Part shown: one piece after another, positions 42,954 through 50,827 of the stretch
How positions within the stretch are numbered: position 1 is the first letter of the stretch
How the letters are laid out: every line of letters starts with the position of its first letter
From: Marinospirillum sp031581385
Lineage (GTDB): Bacteria; Pseudomonadota; Gammaproteobacteria; Pseudomonadales; Halomonadaceae
Reading direction: 5' to 3'
Assembly (NCBI RefSeq): GCF_044810985.1
Contig: NZ_CP085242.1
Location: 1,364,001 to 1,428,000, forward strand
Length of the DNA: 64,000 nt
Translations under genes and position numbers: made by a program
The notes under the pieces: generated by a model
The model's input: the letters and a program-made list of their open reading frames with translations, nothing else
What the model was told of the DNA's origin: nothing
Database searches by the model: none

Positions 42954-44192
42954 ATGGCACTTTATGTACAGAAATTCGGCGGAACCTCCGTGGGTACGCC
43001 CGAACGCATCAAAAAGGTCGCTGAACGTGTAGGCCGTTTCCGCAAGGAAGGCCATGACGTGGTGGTGGTGGTTTCCGCCATGAGCGGTGAAACCAACCGC
43101 CTGATTGACTTGGCAAAACAAATTCACGAAGAACCTTCCCCCAGGGAAATGGACATGCTGGTTTCCACCGGTGAGCAGGTGACCATCGCCCTGCTGGCCA
43201 TGGCCCTGGAGCAACAGGGTGTCCCTGCAACCTCCTACACAGGTGCCCAAGTGGGTATCGTTACTGATCAGGCCCACACCAAAGCCCGCATCAAGGAAAT
43301 TGACACGGAATCCATCCGCGAAGACCTGAATGAAGGTCGTGTAGTGGTTGTGGCCGGTTTCCAGGGCGTTGATGAAGACGGCAATATCACCACCCTGGGT
43401 CGTGGCGGCTCGGACACTACGGGTGTTGCTCTGGCTGCCTCCCTGAAGGCTGACGAATGCCAGATCTACACCGATGTTGATGGCGTTTACACCGCTGATC
43501 CACGGATTTGCAGCAAAGCCAAGCGCCTGGAAAGCATTACCGTGGAAGAAATGCTGGAACTGGCCAGCATGGGTTCCAAAGTACTCCAGATCCGTGCCGT
43601 GGAATTTGCTGGTAAGTACAAAGTGCCTTTGCGGGTGCTCTCCAGTTTTGAAGAAAATGAAGGCCCAGGCACACTAATTATTGCAGACGATGAGGAGACT
43701 CCCTCGATGGAAGAACCACTGATTTCCGGTATTGCCCACCACACCAATGAAGCCAAGCTCACTGTTCTGGGCGCCCCCGACATCCCCGGTGTTGCCGCCA
43801 AGATTCTAGGCCCTATTGGTGACAACAACATCGAAGTCGACATGATCGTGCAGAACGTTTCCCCGGATGGCAAATCCACCGACTTTTCCTTCACTGTTGC
43901 CCGCGGTGATTACAAAAAAGCCCAGGAAATTCTGGAAGAGGTTGTCAAGGAAATGGGCTCCGGCAAGGTCATCGGTGATACAGCCATTGCCAAGGTCTCC
44001 CTGGTGGGTGTGGGCATGCGTTCCCATGCCGGTGTTGCCAGTCTGATGTTCAAAACCCTGGCGGAAAACAGCATTAACATCCGCATGGTTTCCACTTCTG
44101 AAATCAAAATTTCCGTGGTTCTGGACGAGAAGTTCACCGAACTGGCAGTGCGCTCCCTGCATACCGCTTTCGGCCTGGACAAGCAGGACTGA
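42954..44192 (+). CDS. lysC: Aspartate kinase
   Basis: A 412-residue aspartokinase, first step of the Lys/Thr/Met pathway and of aspartate semialdehyde supply. KFGGTSVGTPERIKKVAE at the N-terminus and GRGGSDTTGVALAASL in the kinase domain, then two ACT domains (from about residue 265) for feedback control. AAGGATCT precedes the ATG. Its product feeds aspartate semialdehyde, also the substrate of the carboxyspermidine dehydrogenase at 26552-27793. Confidence 0.96.
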   Translation: MALYVQKFGGTSVGTPERIKKVAERVGRFRKEGHDVVVVVSAMSGETNRLIDLAKQIHEEPSPREMDMLVSTGEQVTIALLAMALEQQGVPATSYTGAQVGIVTDQAHTKARIKEIDTESIREDLNEGRVVVVAGFQGVDEDGNITTLGRGGSDTTGVALAASLKADECQIYTDVDGVYTADPRICSKAKRLESITVEEMLELASMGSKVLQIRAVEFAGKYKVPLRVLSSFEENEGPGTLIIADDEETPSMEEPLISGIAHHTNEAKLTVLGAPDIPGVAAKILGPIGDNNIEVDMIVQNVSPDGKSTDFSFTVARGDYKKAQEILEEVVKEMGSGKVIGDTAIAKVSLVGVGMRSHAGVASLMFKTLAENSINIRMVSTSEIKISVVLDEKFTELAVRSLHTAFGLDKQD

Positions 44193-44259
44193 ACGTCCTA
44201 GGCTTATAAACGAAAAATATCCGTCAGATAGCTAAAAATCATTTAACATTTTTATGTGT

Positions 44260-44290
44260 TTGACGGATAATTAAACAGTTACTGTAAGAT
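44260..44290 (+). promoter_or_regulatory. Probable csrA promoter
   Basis: TTGACG (44260-44265) with TAAGAT at 44285-44290 (19-base spacer) or TGTAAG at 44283-44288 (17-base spacer). The TGACGGAT inside it pairs with ATCCGTCA at 44219-44226 as a perfect 8-base inverted repeat, which might be an operator. It gives a leader of about 130 bases containing four GGA motifs. Confidence 0.5.
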
Positions 44291-44425
44291 GGAGAAGCAC
44301 AGCTTCTGGAGAGAAGTTGATTTCTTGCAGTAACTCAAATCGGGGTAAGTACAGCAGTCGTTCGCTGACTTTTCCCTGCCTGTTGAGATTTTACTTCTCT
44401 GGACTGCTTGATAAGGAGATTCCAC

Positions 44426-44620
44426 ATGCTCATCCTAACCCGCCGCGTTGGTGAAACCCTGATGATCGGTGACGATGTCACTGTGACTGTTCTGGGTGTC
44501 AAAGGTAATCAAGTTCGGATCGGCGTTAATGCCCCCAAAGAGGTGGCAGTGCACCGTGAAGAAATTTACCAGCGCATTCAGCGTGAAAAGGAAGAAGAGG
44601 GTAACCAGGGTAATATTTAA
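44426..44620 (+). CDS. csrA: Carbon storage regulator CsrA/RsmA
   Basis: A 64-residue RNA-binding translational regulator (MLILTRRVGETLMIGDDVTVTVLGVKGNQVRIGVNAP... in family form), with the conserved Leu4, Arg6-Arg7 and Arg44-region residues. AAGGAG lies 8 bases before the ATG at 44426. The leader has GGA motifs at 44291, 44308, 44401 and 44415, the last within the ribosome binding site, and a small hairpin AGAAGC-ACA-GCTTCT (44293-44307), suggesting autoregulation as in E. coli. A terminator and three tRNA genes follow. Confidence 0.96.
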   Translation: MLILTRRVGETLMIGDDVTVTVLGVKGNQVRIGVNAPKEVAVHREEIYQRIQREKEEEGNQGNI

Positions 44621-44635
44621 TACTCTGCCTGCTTC

Positions 44636-44689
44636 ACCACGCCACGGTCTGCAAAGGGTTTTAAAGCTTTTTGTGGCCGTGGTTTTTTT
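44636..44689 (+). terminator. Intrinsic terminator of csrA
   Basis: Stem ACCACGCCAC / GTGGCCGTGGT with one bulged base, a 27-base loop and seven T. It ends the csrA transcript before the tRNA promoter. Confidence 0.75.
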
Positions 44690-44738
44690 GTGTCTGGAAC
44701 CCCAACCCCTTGGCAGTTAAAGTTTTTCTTTACAGGGG

Positions 44739-44766
44739 TAGACAAACCCGAAGCACGTGGTATCAT
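44739..44766 (+). promoter_or_regulatory. Probable promoter of the tRNA cluster
   Basis: TAGACA (44739-44744, 5 of 6), 16-base spacer, TATCAT (44761-44766, 5 of 6); predicted start about 6 bases before tRNA-Ser. Confidence 0.6.
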
Positions 44767-44778
44767 GTGCGCCGTGTT

Positions 44779-44869
44779 GGAGAGGTGGCCGAGTGGCTGA
44801 AGGCGCTCCCCTGCTAAGGGAGTATAGGGCAATCCCCTATCGAGGGTTCGAATCCCTCTCTCTCCGCCA
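44779..44869 (+). tRNA. tRNA-Ser (anticodon GCT)
   Basis: 91 bases including an encoded CCA. Acceptor GGAGAGG pairs with TCTCTCC (one G-T), anticodon loop CTGCTAA gives GCT, a long variable arm (TATAGGGCAATCCCCTA) typical of serine tRNAs, and T-arm GAGGG-TTCGAAT-CCCTC. Confidence 0.97.
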
Positions 44870-44889
44870 CTTCTGAAGTTTCAGATCGT

Positions 44890-44966
44890 GCGCTCGTAGC
44901 TCAGCTGGATAGAGTACCTGGCTACGAACCAGGCGGTCGGAGGTTCGAATCCTCCCGAGCGCACCA
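44890..44966 (+). tRNA. tRNA-Arg (anticodon ACG), copy 1
   Basis: 77 bases with encoded CCA. Acceptor GCGCTCG / CGAGCGC, anticodon stem CTGG/CCAG with loop CTACGAA (anticodon ACG, read as ICG after deamination), T-arm GGAGG-TTCGAAT-CCTCC. Confidence 0.97.
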
Positions 44967-45008
44967 AATCTGAAAACTCAGTTACTGCAAGAATTAGGTC
45001 AATGTTGT

Positions 45009-45085
45009 GCGCTCGTAGCTCAGCTGGATAGAGTACCTGGCTACGAACCAGGCGGTCGGAGGTTCGAATCCTCCCGAGCGCACCA
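45009..45085 (+). tRNA. tRNA-Arg (anticodon ACG), copy 2
   Basis: 77 bases, identical in sequence to copy 1, separated from it by 42 bases. No T-rich terminator is visible directly after it; a T-run CCTTTTAG follows about 20 bases downstream. Confidence 0.97.
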
Positions 45086-45111
45086 TACCTGAATTCACCC
45101 CCTCCTTTTAG

Positions 45112-45549
45112 TTACTCTTCATCCAGTCCAGCCAGTTTCCTAAATGACTCAGGAATAGCTGCTGCCTGATGGGCCTCATAGTCAAAAAACACCATACCCG
45201 TTTTGGCCAGAGCAACGACCTTGCCATCGCCGCGTAGCACACGGTGATAAATTTCCAGCCCTTTACTGCCAATATCTCCAATGGCCAGCTCAATACTTAA
45301 TTGATCCGGATAAAAGGCTTCCACCTTGTAGTTGACCGCCAGTTCGGCAACCACCCAGCCAACCTGACCGCCATCAATGCTCAACTCACTCAGATCCGAT
45401 TCAGCCAGCCAGCTGCAACGGGCTTCATGCATCAGGGTGACCAGGGTGTCATGTCCCAGATGCTGTCCGTAATTGATATCATTAATACGCAAATTGAGCT
45501 GATGGCAGTAAACAACCTTTTCTGGAAACTCCAACTTGATTCTTGGCAT
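45112..45549 (-). CDS. Hotdog-fold acyl-CoA thioesterase (4HBT-like)
   Basis: A 145-residue protein with the 4-hydroxybenzoyl-CoA thioesterase pattern: DINYGQHLGHDTLVTLMHEAR (the DxNxHxNN-like active-site helix, here with Gln-His), then KVEAFYPDQL and the VALAKTGMVFFDY strand. It resembles YbgC/FcbC-type enzymes; substrate unknown. GGAGG lies 5 bases before the ATG at 45549. It is downstream of purD on the same strand, beyond a terminator hairpin. Confidence 0.82.
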   Translation of the reverse strand: MPRIKLEFPEKVVYCHQLNLRINDINYGQHLGHDTLVTLMHEARCSWLAESDLSELSIDGGQVGWVVAELAVNYKVEAFYPDQLSIELAIGDIGSKGLEIYHRVLRGDGKVVALAKTGMVFFDYEAHQAAAIPESFRKLAGLDEE

Positions 45550-45565
45550 GCAAACCTCCGAAGAT

Positions 45566-45589
45566 AAAAAAAGCCCAGACAAGCTGGGC
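45566..45589 (-). terminator. Intrinsic terminator of purD
   Basis: On the minus strand GCCCAG-CTTGT-CTGGGC followed by seven T (45589 to 45566). It lies 47 bases past the purD stop and only 17 bases before the thioesterase start, so read-through or attenuation would decide thioesterase expression unless a promoter overlaps it. Confidence 0.88.
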
Positions 45590-45635
45590 CAATTCATACG
45601 AACTCAGTTACAAACAAGCGTTTGATTCCAATAGC

Positions 45636-46928
45636 TTACTCTTTGCTTTCTTCGCGGGCAATAGCCCGATAGCCTATGTCTTGGCGGTAAAAACAATCTT
45701 TCCAGCTGATGCCTGCTGCCAGTTGATAGGCTCTTTTCTGGGCTTGGGAAACACTGGAACCCAGGGCCGTGGCACAAAGCACACGACCACCGGCAGTGAC
45801 CACTTCCTCACCTTGCAAACGGGTACCGGCGTGAAACACCTTGGCATCCGGGGCCTCCACTTGTGGCAAGCCGGAAATCACCTCACCCTTGGCATAGCTT
45901 CCGGGATAACCCCCTGCAGCCAAAACCACACCCAGAGAAGCCCGCTCATCCCACTCAGCCTTCACTTGATCCAGGCGACCTTCCAGAGCCGCCTGGCAAA
46001 GAGCAATCAGGTCGGATTGCAAACGCAGTAGAATCGGCTGGGTTTCCGGGTCACCAAAACGGCAGTTGTACTCAATCACCTTGGGGGCACCAGTGGCATC
46101 AATCATCAGACCCGCATACAAAAAGCCGGTGTAGTCGTTACCTTCCGCAGCCATACCCTGCACGGTCGGGTAAATCACCTCATCCAGCACCCGCTGATGA
46201 ACTTCAGGGGTCACCACAGGAGCCGGAGAGTAGGCTCCCATACCGCCGGTATTCAGCCCGGTATCGCCATCTCCAACCCGCTTGTGATCCTGGCTGGTGG
46301 CCATGGGCAGCACATTCTTGCCATCCACCATGACAATAAAGCTGGCTTCCTCACCTTCCAGAAACTCTTCAATGACCACGCGGGCACCGGCATCCCCAAA
46401 GGCATTGCCGGAAAGCATATCCTTGACGGCAGCTTCGGCTTCTTCAAGGGTCATGGCAACAATCACGCCCTTGCCGGCGGCCAGACCATCGGCCTTGACC
46501 ACAATCGGAGCCCCTTTCTCCTGGAGATAGGCCAGAGCCTCATCAACCTGGGTAAACACCCCGTAAAAGGCCGTGGGAATCTGGTGACGGGCCAGAAAAT
46601 CCTTGGTAAAGGCTTTGGAGCCTTCCAGCTGCGCAGCACCTTGCGAAGGCCCGAAAATGGCCAGACCCTGTTGCTGAAAATAATCCACCACTCCTTCAAC
46701 CAGAGGAACTTCCGGCCCCACGAGGGTCAAGCCAACTTCTTCTTTTTTTGCCAGCTCAGCCAGGCCTTTGAAATCCAGAACATCCAGCGGCACATTGCTG
46801 ACCTTCGGCTCCAGAGCGGTGCCCGCATTGCCGGGTGCAACCAGGACCTGGCTGACCTGAGAAGACTGAGCTGCTTTCCAGGCCAAAGCGTGTTCACGCC
46901 CTCCGCCACCGATCACCAATACTTTCAT
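45636..46928 (-). CDS. purD: Phosphoribosylamine-glycine ligase
   Basis: A 430-residue ATP-grasp enzyme of purine synthesis (second step). VIGGGGREHALAWK at the N-terminus, KADGLAAGKGVIVA and the GGMGAYSPAPVV and FNCRFGDPETQ-type segment (here YNCRFGDPETQP) are diagnostic. GAGGAG precedes the ATG by about 10 bases. purH, its common neighbour, is not seen: the gene before it on this strand lies outside the local cluster and the divergent gene encodes a phasin. Confidence 0.97.
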   Translation of the reverse strand: MKVLVIGGGGREHALAWKAAQSSQVSQVLVAPGNAGTALEPKVSNVPLDVLDFKGLAELAKKEEVGLTLVGPEVPLVEGVVDYFQQQGLAIFGPSQGAAQLEGSKAFTKDFLARHQIPTAFYGVFTQVDEALAYLQEKGAPIVVKADGLAAGKGVIVAMTLEEAEAAVKDMLSGNAFGDAGARVVIEEFLEGEEASFIVMVDGKNVLPMATSQDHKRVGDGDTGLNTGGMGAYSPAPVVTPEVHQRVLDEVIYPTVQGMAAEGNDYTGFLYAGLMIDATGAPKVIEYNCRFGDPETQPILLRLQSDLIALCQAALEGRLDQVKAEWDERASLGVVLAAGGYPGSYAKGEVISGLPQVEAPDAKVFHAGTRLQGEEVVTAGGRVLCATALGSSVSQAQKRAYQLAAGISWKDCFYRQDIGYRAIAREESKE

Positions 46929-47122
46929 TGCTTGCTGCTCCTCTTAAAAAAACGGTTGGTTGCTTGCCAAAACGCCTATTATCGCAGATTTTCACGCTCC
47001 AGGCCCAGTCAGTGCAGATGGATTCAAACATTATTTATTCAGTGTTTTGCCCGGTTCCTGCAGGTTATTGCACTAGCTGAAGCACTAAAAAAATGAATAA
47101 CAACTTTTTTGCTTTTTAGTGT

Positions 47123-47176
47123 TTGACCCCTATTGTGCAGTGCACTATATTGAAATCACTTGCTGCAGTGCAGCAA
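47123..47176 (+). promoter_or_regulatory. Phasin promoter with two TGCAGTGCA palindromes (probable PhaR operators)
   Basis: -35 TTGACC (47123-47128), 17-base spacer, -10 TATATT (47146-47151). The palindrome GTGCAGTGCAC (47135-47145) fills the spacer, and a second, TTGCTGCAGTGCAGCAA (47160-47176), covers the expected start and early leader. Both share the core TGCAGTGCA; their centres are 28 bases apart. PhaR repressors of other bacteria bind TGC/GCA-rich palindromes at phasin genes, and a phaR gene lies just downstream (47687-48199). Sites are seen directly; PhaR binding is inferred. Confidence 0.72.
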
Positions 47177-47206
47177 AGAAATTTTCCCAACACAGAGGTA
47201 CTTATT

Positions 47207-47593
47207 ATGTTTGATAAAATGATGTCCGATATGCAGTCCATGATGAAGCCTTACCAGGAAAGCCTTAATGGCAAGCAGCTCAAGCCTGTTACCAACCTGA
47301 TGATGATTCAGGCCAAAGCTTTTGAAAAGCTGGGTGCTGAACAGGCACGCTTTTACACTGAGTGTGTTGAAGCCATCAGCAAGCAGGTAGAAGGTCTGGG
47401 TAGCAAGTCGGATCCTGCCGGTCTGCAGGAAGCTCAGTTCAATTTCGCTCAGGACATGCAGGATCGTGTGGGTCGTCTTTTCAAGACCAACATGGATATT
47501 CTCAGCCAGGCTCGTGACAACGCCACTACTGAGCTGGAATCCATTAAAGGCAAGGTTCAGGAAACGGCAACCAAAGCCACCAAGGCAGCCTGA
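47207..47593 (+). CDS. Phasin (polyhydroxyalkanoate granule-associated protein)
   Basis: A 128-residue helical, amphipathic protein with no signal peptide. LNGKQLKPVTNLMMIQAKAFEKLGAEQARFYTECVEAISKQVEGL and the C-terminal KATKAA tail fit the phasin family that coats PHA granules. GAGG lies 9 bases before the ATG. It is convergent with phaR, and its promoter carries probable PhaR operators. No PHA synthase gene is in the window. Confidence 0.85.
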   Translation: MFDKMMSDMQSMMKPYQESLNGKQLKPVTNLMMIQAKAFEKLGAEQARFYTECVEAISKQVEGLGSKSDPAGLQEAQFNFAQDMQDRVGRLFKTNMDILSQARDNATTELESIKGKVQETATKATKAA

Positions 47594-47656
47594 TTACCCT
47601 TTTAACAGCTTGTTACTCAGCAAACTCCCTCTGCCTGTTTAATAAGCTGTTTTTTT

Positions 47657-47682
47657 GCCCAGCCAAAAGGCTGGGCTTTTTT
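47657..47682 (+). terminator. Intrinsic terminator of the phasin gene
   Basis: Perfect 8-base stem GCCCAGCC / GGCTGGGC, loop AAAA, then six T. The minus strand has no T-tract after the hairpin, so it does not serve phaR. Confidence 0.93.
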
Positions 47683-47686
47683 ATGT

Positions 47687-48199
47687 TTAACGGTTGGATT
47701 GATCATCCCCATCCTGGGAGTCATTCTGATCCTTGTGGTCCCGCTGCAATCCCGGACGCGATAACTTTTTCCAGAGCAGAAGATTCTGCTCCGCCACCTT
47801 GCGCATGACTTCCATGGGGTTGGCTGCCTGCATGGGGTTTCCTTTCATCACCTGCTGCATCTGCTCGCGCAGGAGTTTCTGCTGTTCCAGAAAGGTGCCA
47901 ATGCTTTGTTCAAGGTAACCACTCATGGAGTGCTGCATACTGTCACCATAAAAACGGATCAGTTGCTGCAACACCTTGTTGCTGAACATGGGTGTGCCTT
48001 CCGCTTTCCCCCCCTGGTTTTCCTGCTCGGTAATAATTTGCAGCAGGATATTGCGGGTCAGGTCTTCTCTGGATTTGGAGTCTTCTACCCGAAACTCTTC
48101 CCGGTCAACAATCAGTTGGCGTATATCTTCCAGAGTCACATAGCGACTCTCCGAAGTGTCATAGAGACGTCGGTTGGCATATTTTCGGATAACTCGCAA
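47687..48199 (-). CDS. phaR: Polyhydroxyalkanoate synthesis repressor PhaR
   Basis: A 170-residue protein with the PhaR/PHB accumulation DNA-binding domain at the N-terminus (RVIRKYANRRLYDTSESRYVTLEDIRQLI). The middle (about 60-130) is the PHB-responsive region, and the tail is rich in Asp, Gln and Lys. The start is taken as TTG at 48199: it gives MRVIRKY, the family N-terminus, and GAGG lies 5 bases upstream; a GTG at 48211 would add four residues. PhaR represses phasin genes and is released by binding to PHA granules. Confidence 0.9.
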   Translation of the reverse strand: MRVIRKYANRRLYDTSESRYVTLEDIRQLIVDREEFRVEDSKSREDLTRNILLQIITEQENQGGKAEGTPMFSNKVLQQLIRFYGDSMQHSMSGYLEQSIGTFLEQQKLLREQMQQVMKGNPMQAANPMEVMRKVAEQNLLLWKKLSRPGLQRDHKDQNDSQDGDDQSNR

Positions 48200-48345
48200 A
48201 GGGCACCTCACTGGGAAAAGCTAAAAAGACTAAAGTCTGAAGGGGCATTCTAGCATTATATGATTTTTAATCACCCTAAAGCTGTTACCTTCTTGTCATC
48301 CTCCTGTGTTTCGCTAGACTAGTAAGAAAGCCCTAGGAGAACATC

Positions 48346-48714
48346 ATGCTACTTAAAATACGAAAAAGCAGTGCAATTTACTTTATTACCAATGACACAC
48401 CAAAGGGTCGACTGATCAATCTCAGCAGTCACCTTTACCTCAATTTACATCAGATCACTGAACTGTCCCACTACACCCTCAAGACCTCATTGGACAAACA
48501 AAGTGTGGATGGCAAAAAGCTGACTCTGACACCAGATACCAAGGTATTGCACCTGAGTATGGCTCCGACTTTTGCCTCTTATGAAGACAAAGCGGAAAAA
48601 GGCCGTCGTCTGCATGAAAGACGCTTTTATACCCTGCACTTTCTGCCCGAGGCCATCCAGGAGTACCTGGCCATCCGTCAGGCGCTGAATGGCCAGATCC
48701 TCAACGACGACTAG
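48346..48714 (+). CDS. Hypothetical protein, 122 residues
   Basis: A real-looking gene: AGGAGA lies 6 bases before the ATG and the frame is closed by TAG 13 bases before the convergent gene. The protein is soluble, basic at the start (MLLKIRKSS), with no signal peptide, cysteine or motif I recognise. It has a central DGKKLTLTPDTKVLHLS strand-like segment and a Arg/Glu-rich stretch (AEKGRRLHERRF). It stands alone between phaR (divergent) and a secreted protein gene (convergent). I cannot assign a family. Confidence 0.65.
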   Translation: MLLKIRKSSAIYFITNDTPKGRLINLSSHLYLNLHQITELSHYTLKTSLDKQSVDGKKLTLTPDTKVLHLSMAPTFASYEDKAEKGRRLHERRFYTLHFLPEAIQEYLAIRQALNGQILNDD

Positions 48715-48727
48715 AGATTGCTGGATC

Positions 48728-49453
48728 CTAGAAAGTGGGGCACTGGGAGTCAGATGCAGGGCGCTCAATACAAACCGAATAATAGTATTCGGAACTGTTT
48801 GTAGAGAAGCGGCGGCTGTTCCCGCTTCCAGAAGCACTCAGTTGCCCTTCACTGGCCAGGGTTTGCCAGCGCCCCGGCTGCAGGCGAACCTGGCTTTCCA
48901 CCTCACTGCCACTGAAATCTTTCTCCAGCGTACGGCTGGAGAAAGCCAGAACCACCTCCTCCCCGCGGGCATGCGCCTGAACCCAGACACCACCGGCCAT
49001 CCATTGATATTCTGTATGCTGGTTCCAGGCTTTTGTTTTTGAAACAGGAACCCAGAAGCCCCGTTCCAGCCGGGCAGGCACCCCAGCGGTCAAGCGCAGC
49101 GTGGTCAAATCATTTCTGGAGGTCGAATAATGCCGCGAGGTGGAAGTCTGCCGCTTCTGCAAGTCCACCTTGCCCTGAGAAAACAGCAAGCGGTATTCTT
49201 CTTCAGGCTGGTCCAGGGCTGCCACCAGGTCTTCAATATCGCCCAGCTCTTCGTCAGGGCCACGGAGCAATAAACGCTGCTCCTGCCCGGAAACACTGAC
49301 CTGATCACCCAGATGCGGTTTCAGACCTGAGATGACCTCTTCAGTGGAACGATGTTCAAGGTCAATAATGAGCGTCGAGCGCTGCCCGGCCGATTCGGCA
49401 GCCAGCCCGCCAGAGAACAACACCATCAACAAGCACAGCAGCAGACGTTGCAT
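48728..49453 (-). CDS. Secreted protein with secretin-N-like domain
   Basis: A 241-residue protein with a signal peptide (about 1-19, cleaved after GLAAE or so). Residues about 25-90 (STLIIDLEHRSTEEVISGLKPHLG, then a L-L-RGPDEELGDIEDLVAALDQP helix-strand pattern) resemble the short N1-type domain of type II/IV secretins. No secretin barrel follows, so it cannot form a channel by itself. The C-terminus has a Ser-rich region and two cysteines (Cys-Ile-Glu and Gln-Cys-Pro). It could be periplasmic or lipid-free outer-membrane associated; function unknown. Confidence 0.65.
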   Translation of the reverse strand: MQRLLLCLLMVLFSGGLAAESAGQRSTLIIDLEHRSTEEVISGLKPHLGDQVSVSGQEQRLLLRGPDEELGDIEDLVAALDQPEEEYRLLFSQGKVDLQKRQTSTSRHYSTSRNDLTTLRLTAGVPARLERGFWVPVSKTKAWNQHTEYQWMAGGVWVQAHARGEEVVLAFSSRTLEKDFSGSEVESQVRLQPGRWQTLASEGQLSASGSGNSRRFSTNSSEYYYSVCIERPASDSQCPTF

Positions 49454-49666
49454 AGGACAACCTTAATGGCAATTCATGTCAAAGGAGTATAACCAAGTCT
49501 TCCGCTATGAGTCGATCTGCATAATTATTCAACGTTACTTCACCTCTGGTTACACCTTAACAGGCTTTACCAGTGGAAGTTTACCAAGCAAAGGCCCTAC
49601 AATATTACAGCTAGGCTGCGAAAGTTGCCTTTTTCAATTTCAACTGTGAAAAGAACAAGGAATATT

Positions 49667-50104
49667 ATGTCTCAGCCAATGACACTTGAACAAAACCCAT
49701 CTCCATCACAGCCCAGGTTTGTGCGCAAGCGCTACCCACTGATCAGCCTGCAGTTGCCCGTCACCTTTGAGCTTCAGGCCGGTGAATTCAAGCTGGATAC
49801 TGCTGAGATCTCCCATGAAGAGCTGAGGGTCAACTGCCCGGCCGCACAAATCCCCCGGCTGGTTCCCAGAACAGCCCATCACCGCCCCGATGAAAAAATT
49901 CAGCACCGGATTCAGCTCGATCTGGATAAGGATGAAACCCTGGATCTGCAGCTGGAAGTCAGTTTCTGCCGTCGTTATTCACAAAAAGAATTCAAGGTTG
50001 GTTTCCGTTTCAAGGACATCAATGAAGAGCAGCAAAGAAAACTGCAATTAAGACTGGAAGAAGCCCTGAGCCAGAATGCCCGGCCCGCCAGTATCATCAA
50101 CTAG
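49667..50104 (+). CDS. PilZ-like domain protein lacking the full c-di-GMP motif
   Basis: A 145-residue protein. RFVRKRYPLISLQLPVTFEL near residue 18-37 resembles the PilZ RxxxR start and first strand, and DTAEISHEELRV takes the place of the D/NxSxxG motif but does not match it (no Ser-x-x-Gly). FCRRYSQKEFKVGFRFKDINEEQQRKL is like the last strand and helix of PilZ proteins. It may be a non-binding PilZ domain. AAGGA lies 6 bases before the ATG. It is 11 bases upstream of rsmE. Confidence 0.6.
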   Translation: MSQPMTLEQNPSPSQPRFVRKRYPLISLQLPVTFELQAGEFKLDTAEISHEELRVNCPAAQIPRLVPRTAHHRPDEKIQHRIQLDLDKDETLDLQLEVSFCRRYSQKEFKVGFRFKDINEEQQRKLQLRLEEALSQNARPASIIN

Positions 50105-50115
50105 AGCTTTTTTCC

Positions 50116-50823
50116 TTGAATCTATTGTTACTGGATGCCAGTGAGCTGAACATCCATTATGAGGCCTGTCTCACTGACCGGCGGCACCAGCATCTGAAAA
50201 GCATTCATAAGCCTGTTGCAGGCGATCATTTCAAAGCCGGCATCATCAATGGCCAGGTGGGAAGCGCTGTTATTCTTGAACACACCAGCGACTTCACCCG
50301 GATTCAGCTCACGCTGGAGACCTCACCCCCTGCAGCCCTGCCGGTGACCCTGCTACTGGCACTGCCTCGGCCGCGCATGCTGGCCCGCAGCCTTGAGCAT
50401 CTCTCGACCCTGGGGGTCAAGGATATCCACCTGCTGCACACGGCACGGGTTGAAAAAAGCTACTGGCAGTCACCCGAGTTGCAAGCCGGAAAAATTCACC
50501 AGCACCTGCTGCTGGGCCTGGAGCAAGCCAGGGATACTCTCCTCCCCCAGGTTAGCTTTCACCAGCGCTTCAAACCCTTTGTCGAAGACCACCTTCCCGA
50601 ACTGAGTGCTGCCAGTCGCAAGCTGGTGGCTCACCCCGGCAACTACCCTGAATGCCCCAGAGGCCTGCAGGAGCGGGTCACTCTGGCCATCGGTCCAGAA
50701 GGTGGTTTTGTGGATTATGAGATCGACAAGCTGGTTGCAGGTGGCTTCCAGCCAGTGCAGTTGGGTGAGCGCATCCTGAGGGTGGAAACAGCCGTGACCG
50801 CTCTTCTGGCACGGCTGTTTTAA
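50116..50823 (+). CDS. rsmE: 16S rRNA m3U1498 methyltransferase RsmE
   Basis: A 235-residue SPOUT methyltransferase. LAIGPEGGF and the C-terminal LGERILRVETAVTALLARL knot motif are diagnostic; an N-terminal PUA-like domain precedes them. The start is a TTG with no strong ribosome site, possibly coupled to the upstream gene. It ends 4 bases before a convergent DUF3429 gene. Confidence 0.94.
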   Translation: MNLLLLDASELNIHYEACLTDRRHQHLKSIHKPVAGDHFKAGIINGQVGSAVILEHTSDFTRIQLTLETSPPAALPVTLLLALPRPRMLARSLEHLSTLGVKDIHLLHTARVEKSYWQSPELQAGKIHQHLLLGLEQARDTLLPQVSFHQRFKPFVEDHLPELSAASRKLVAHPGNYPECPRGLQERVTLAIGPEGGFVDYEIDKLVAGGFQPVQLGERILRVETAVTALLARLF

Positions 50824-50827
50824 CGAG

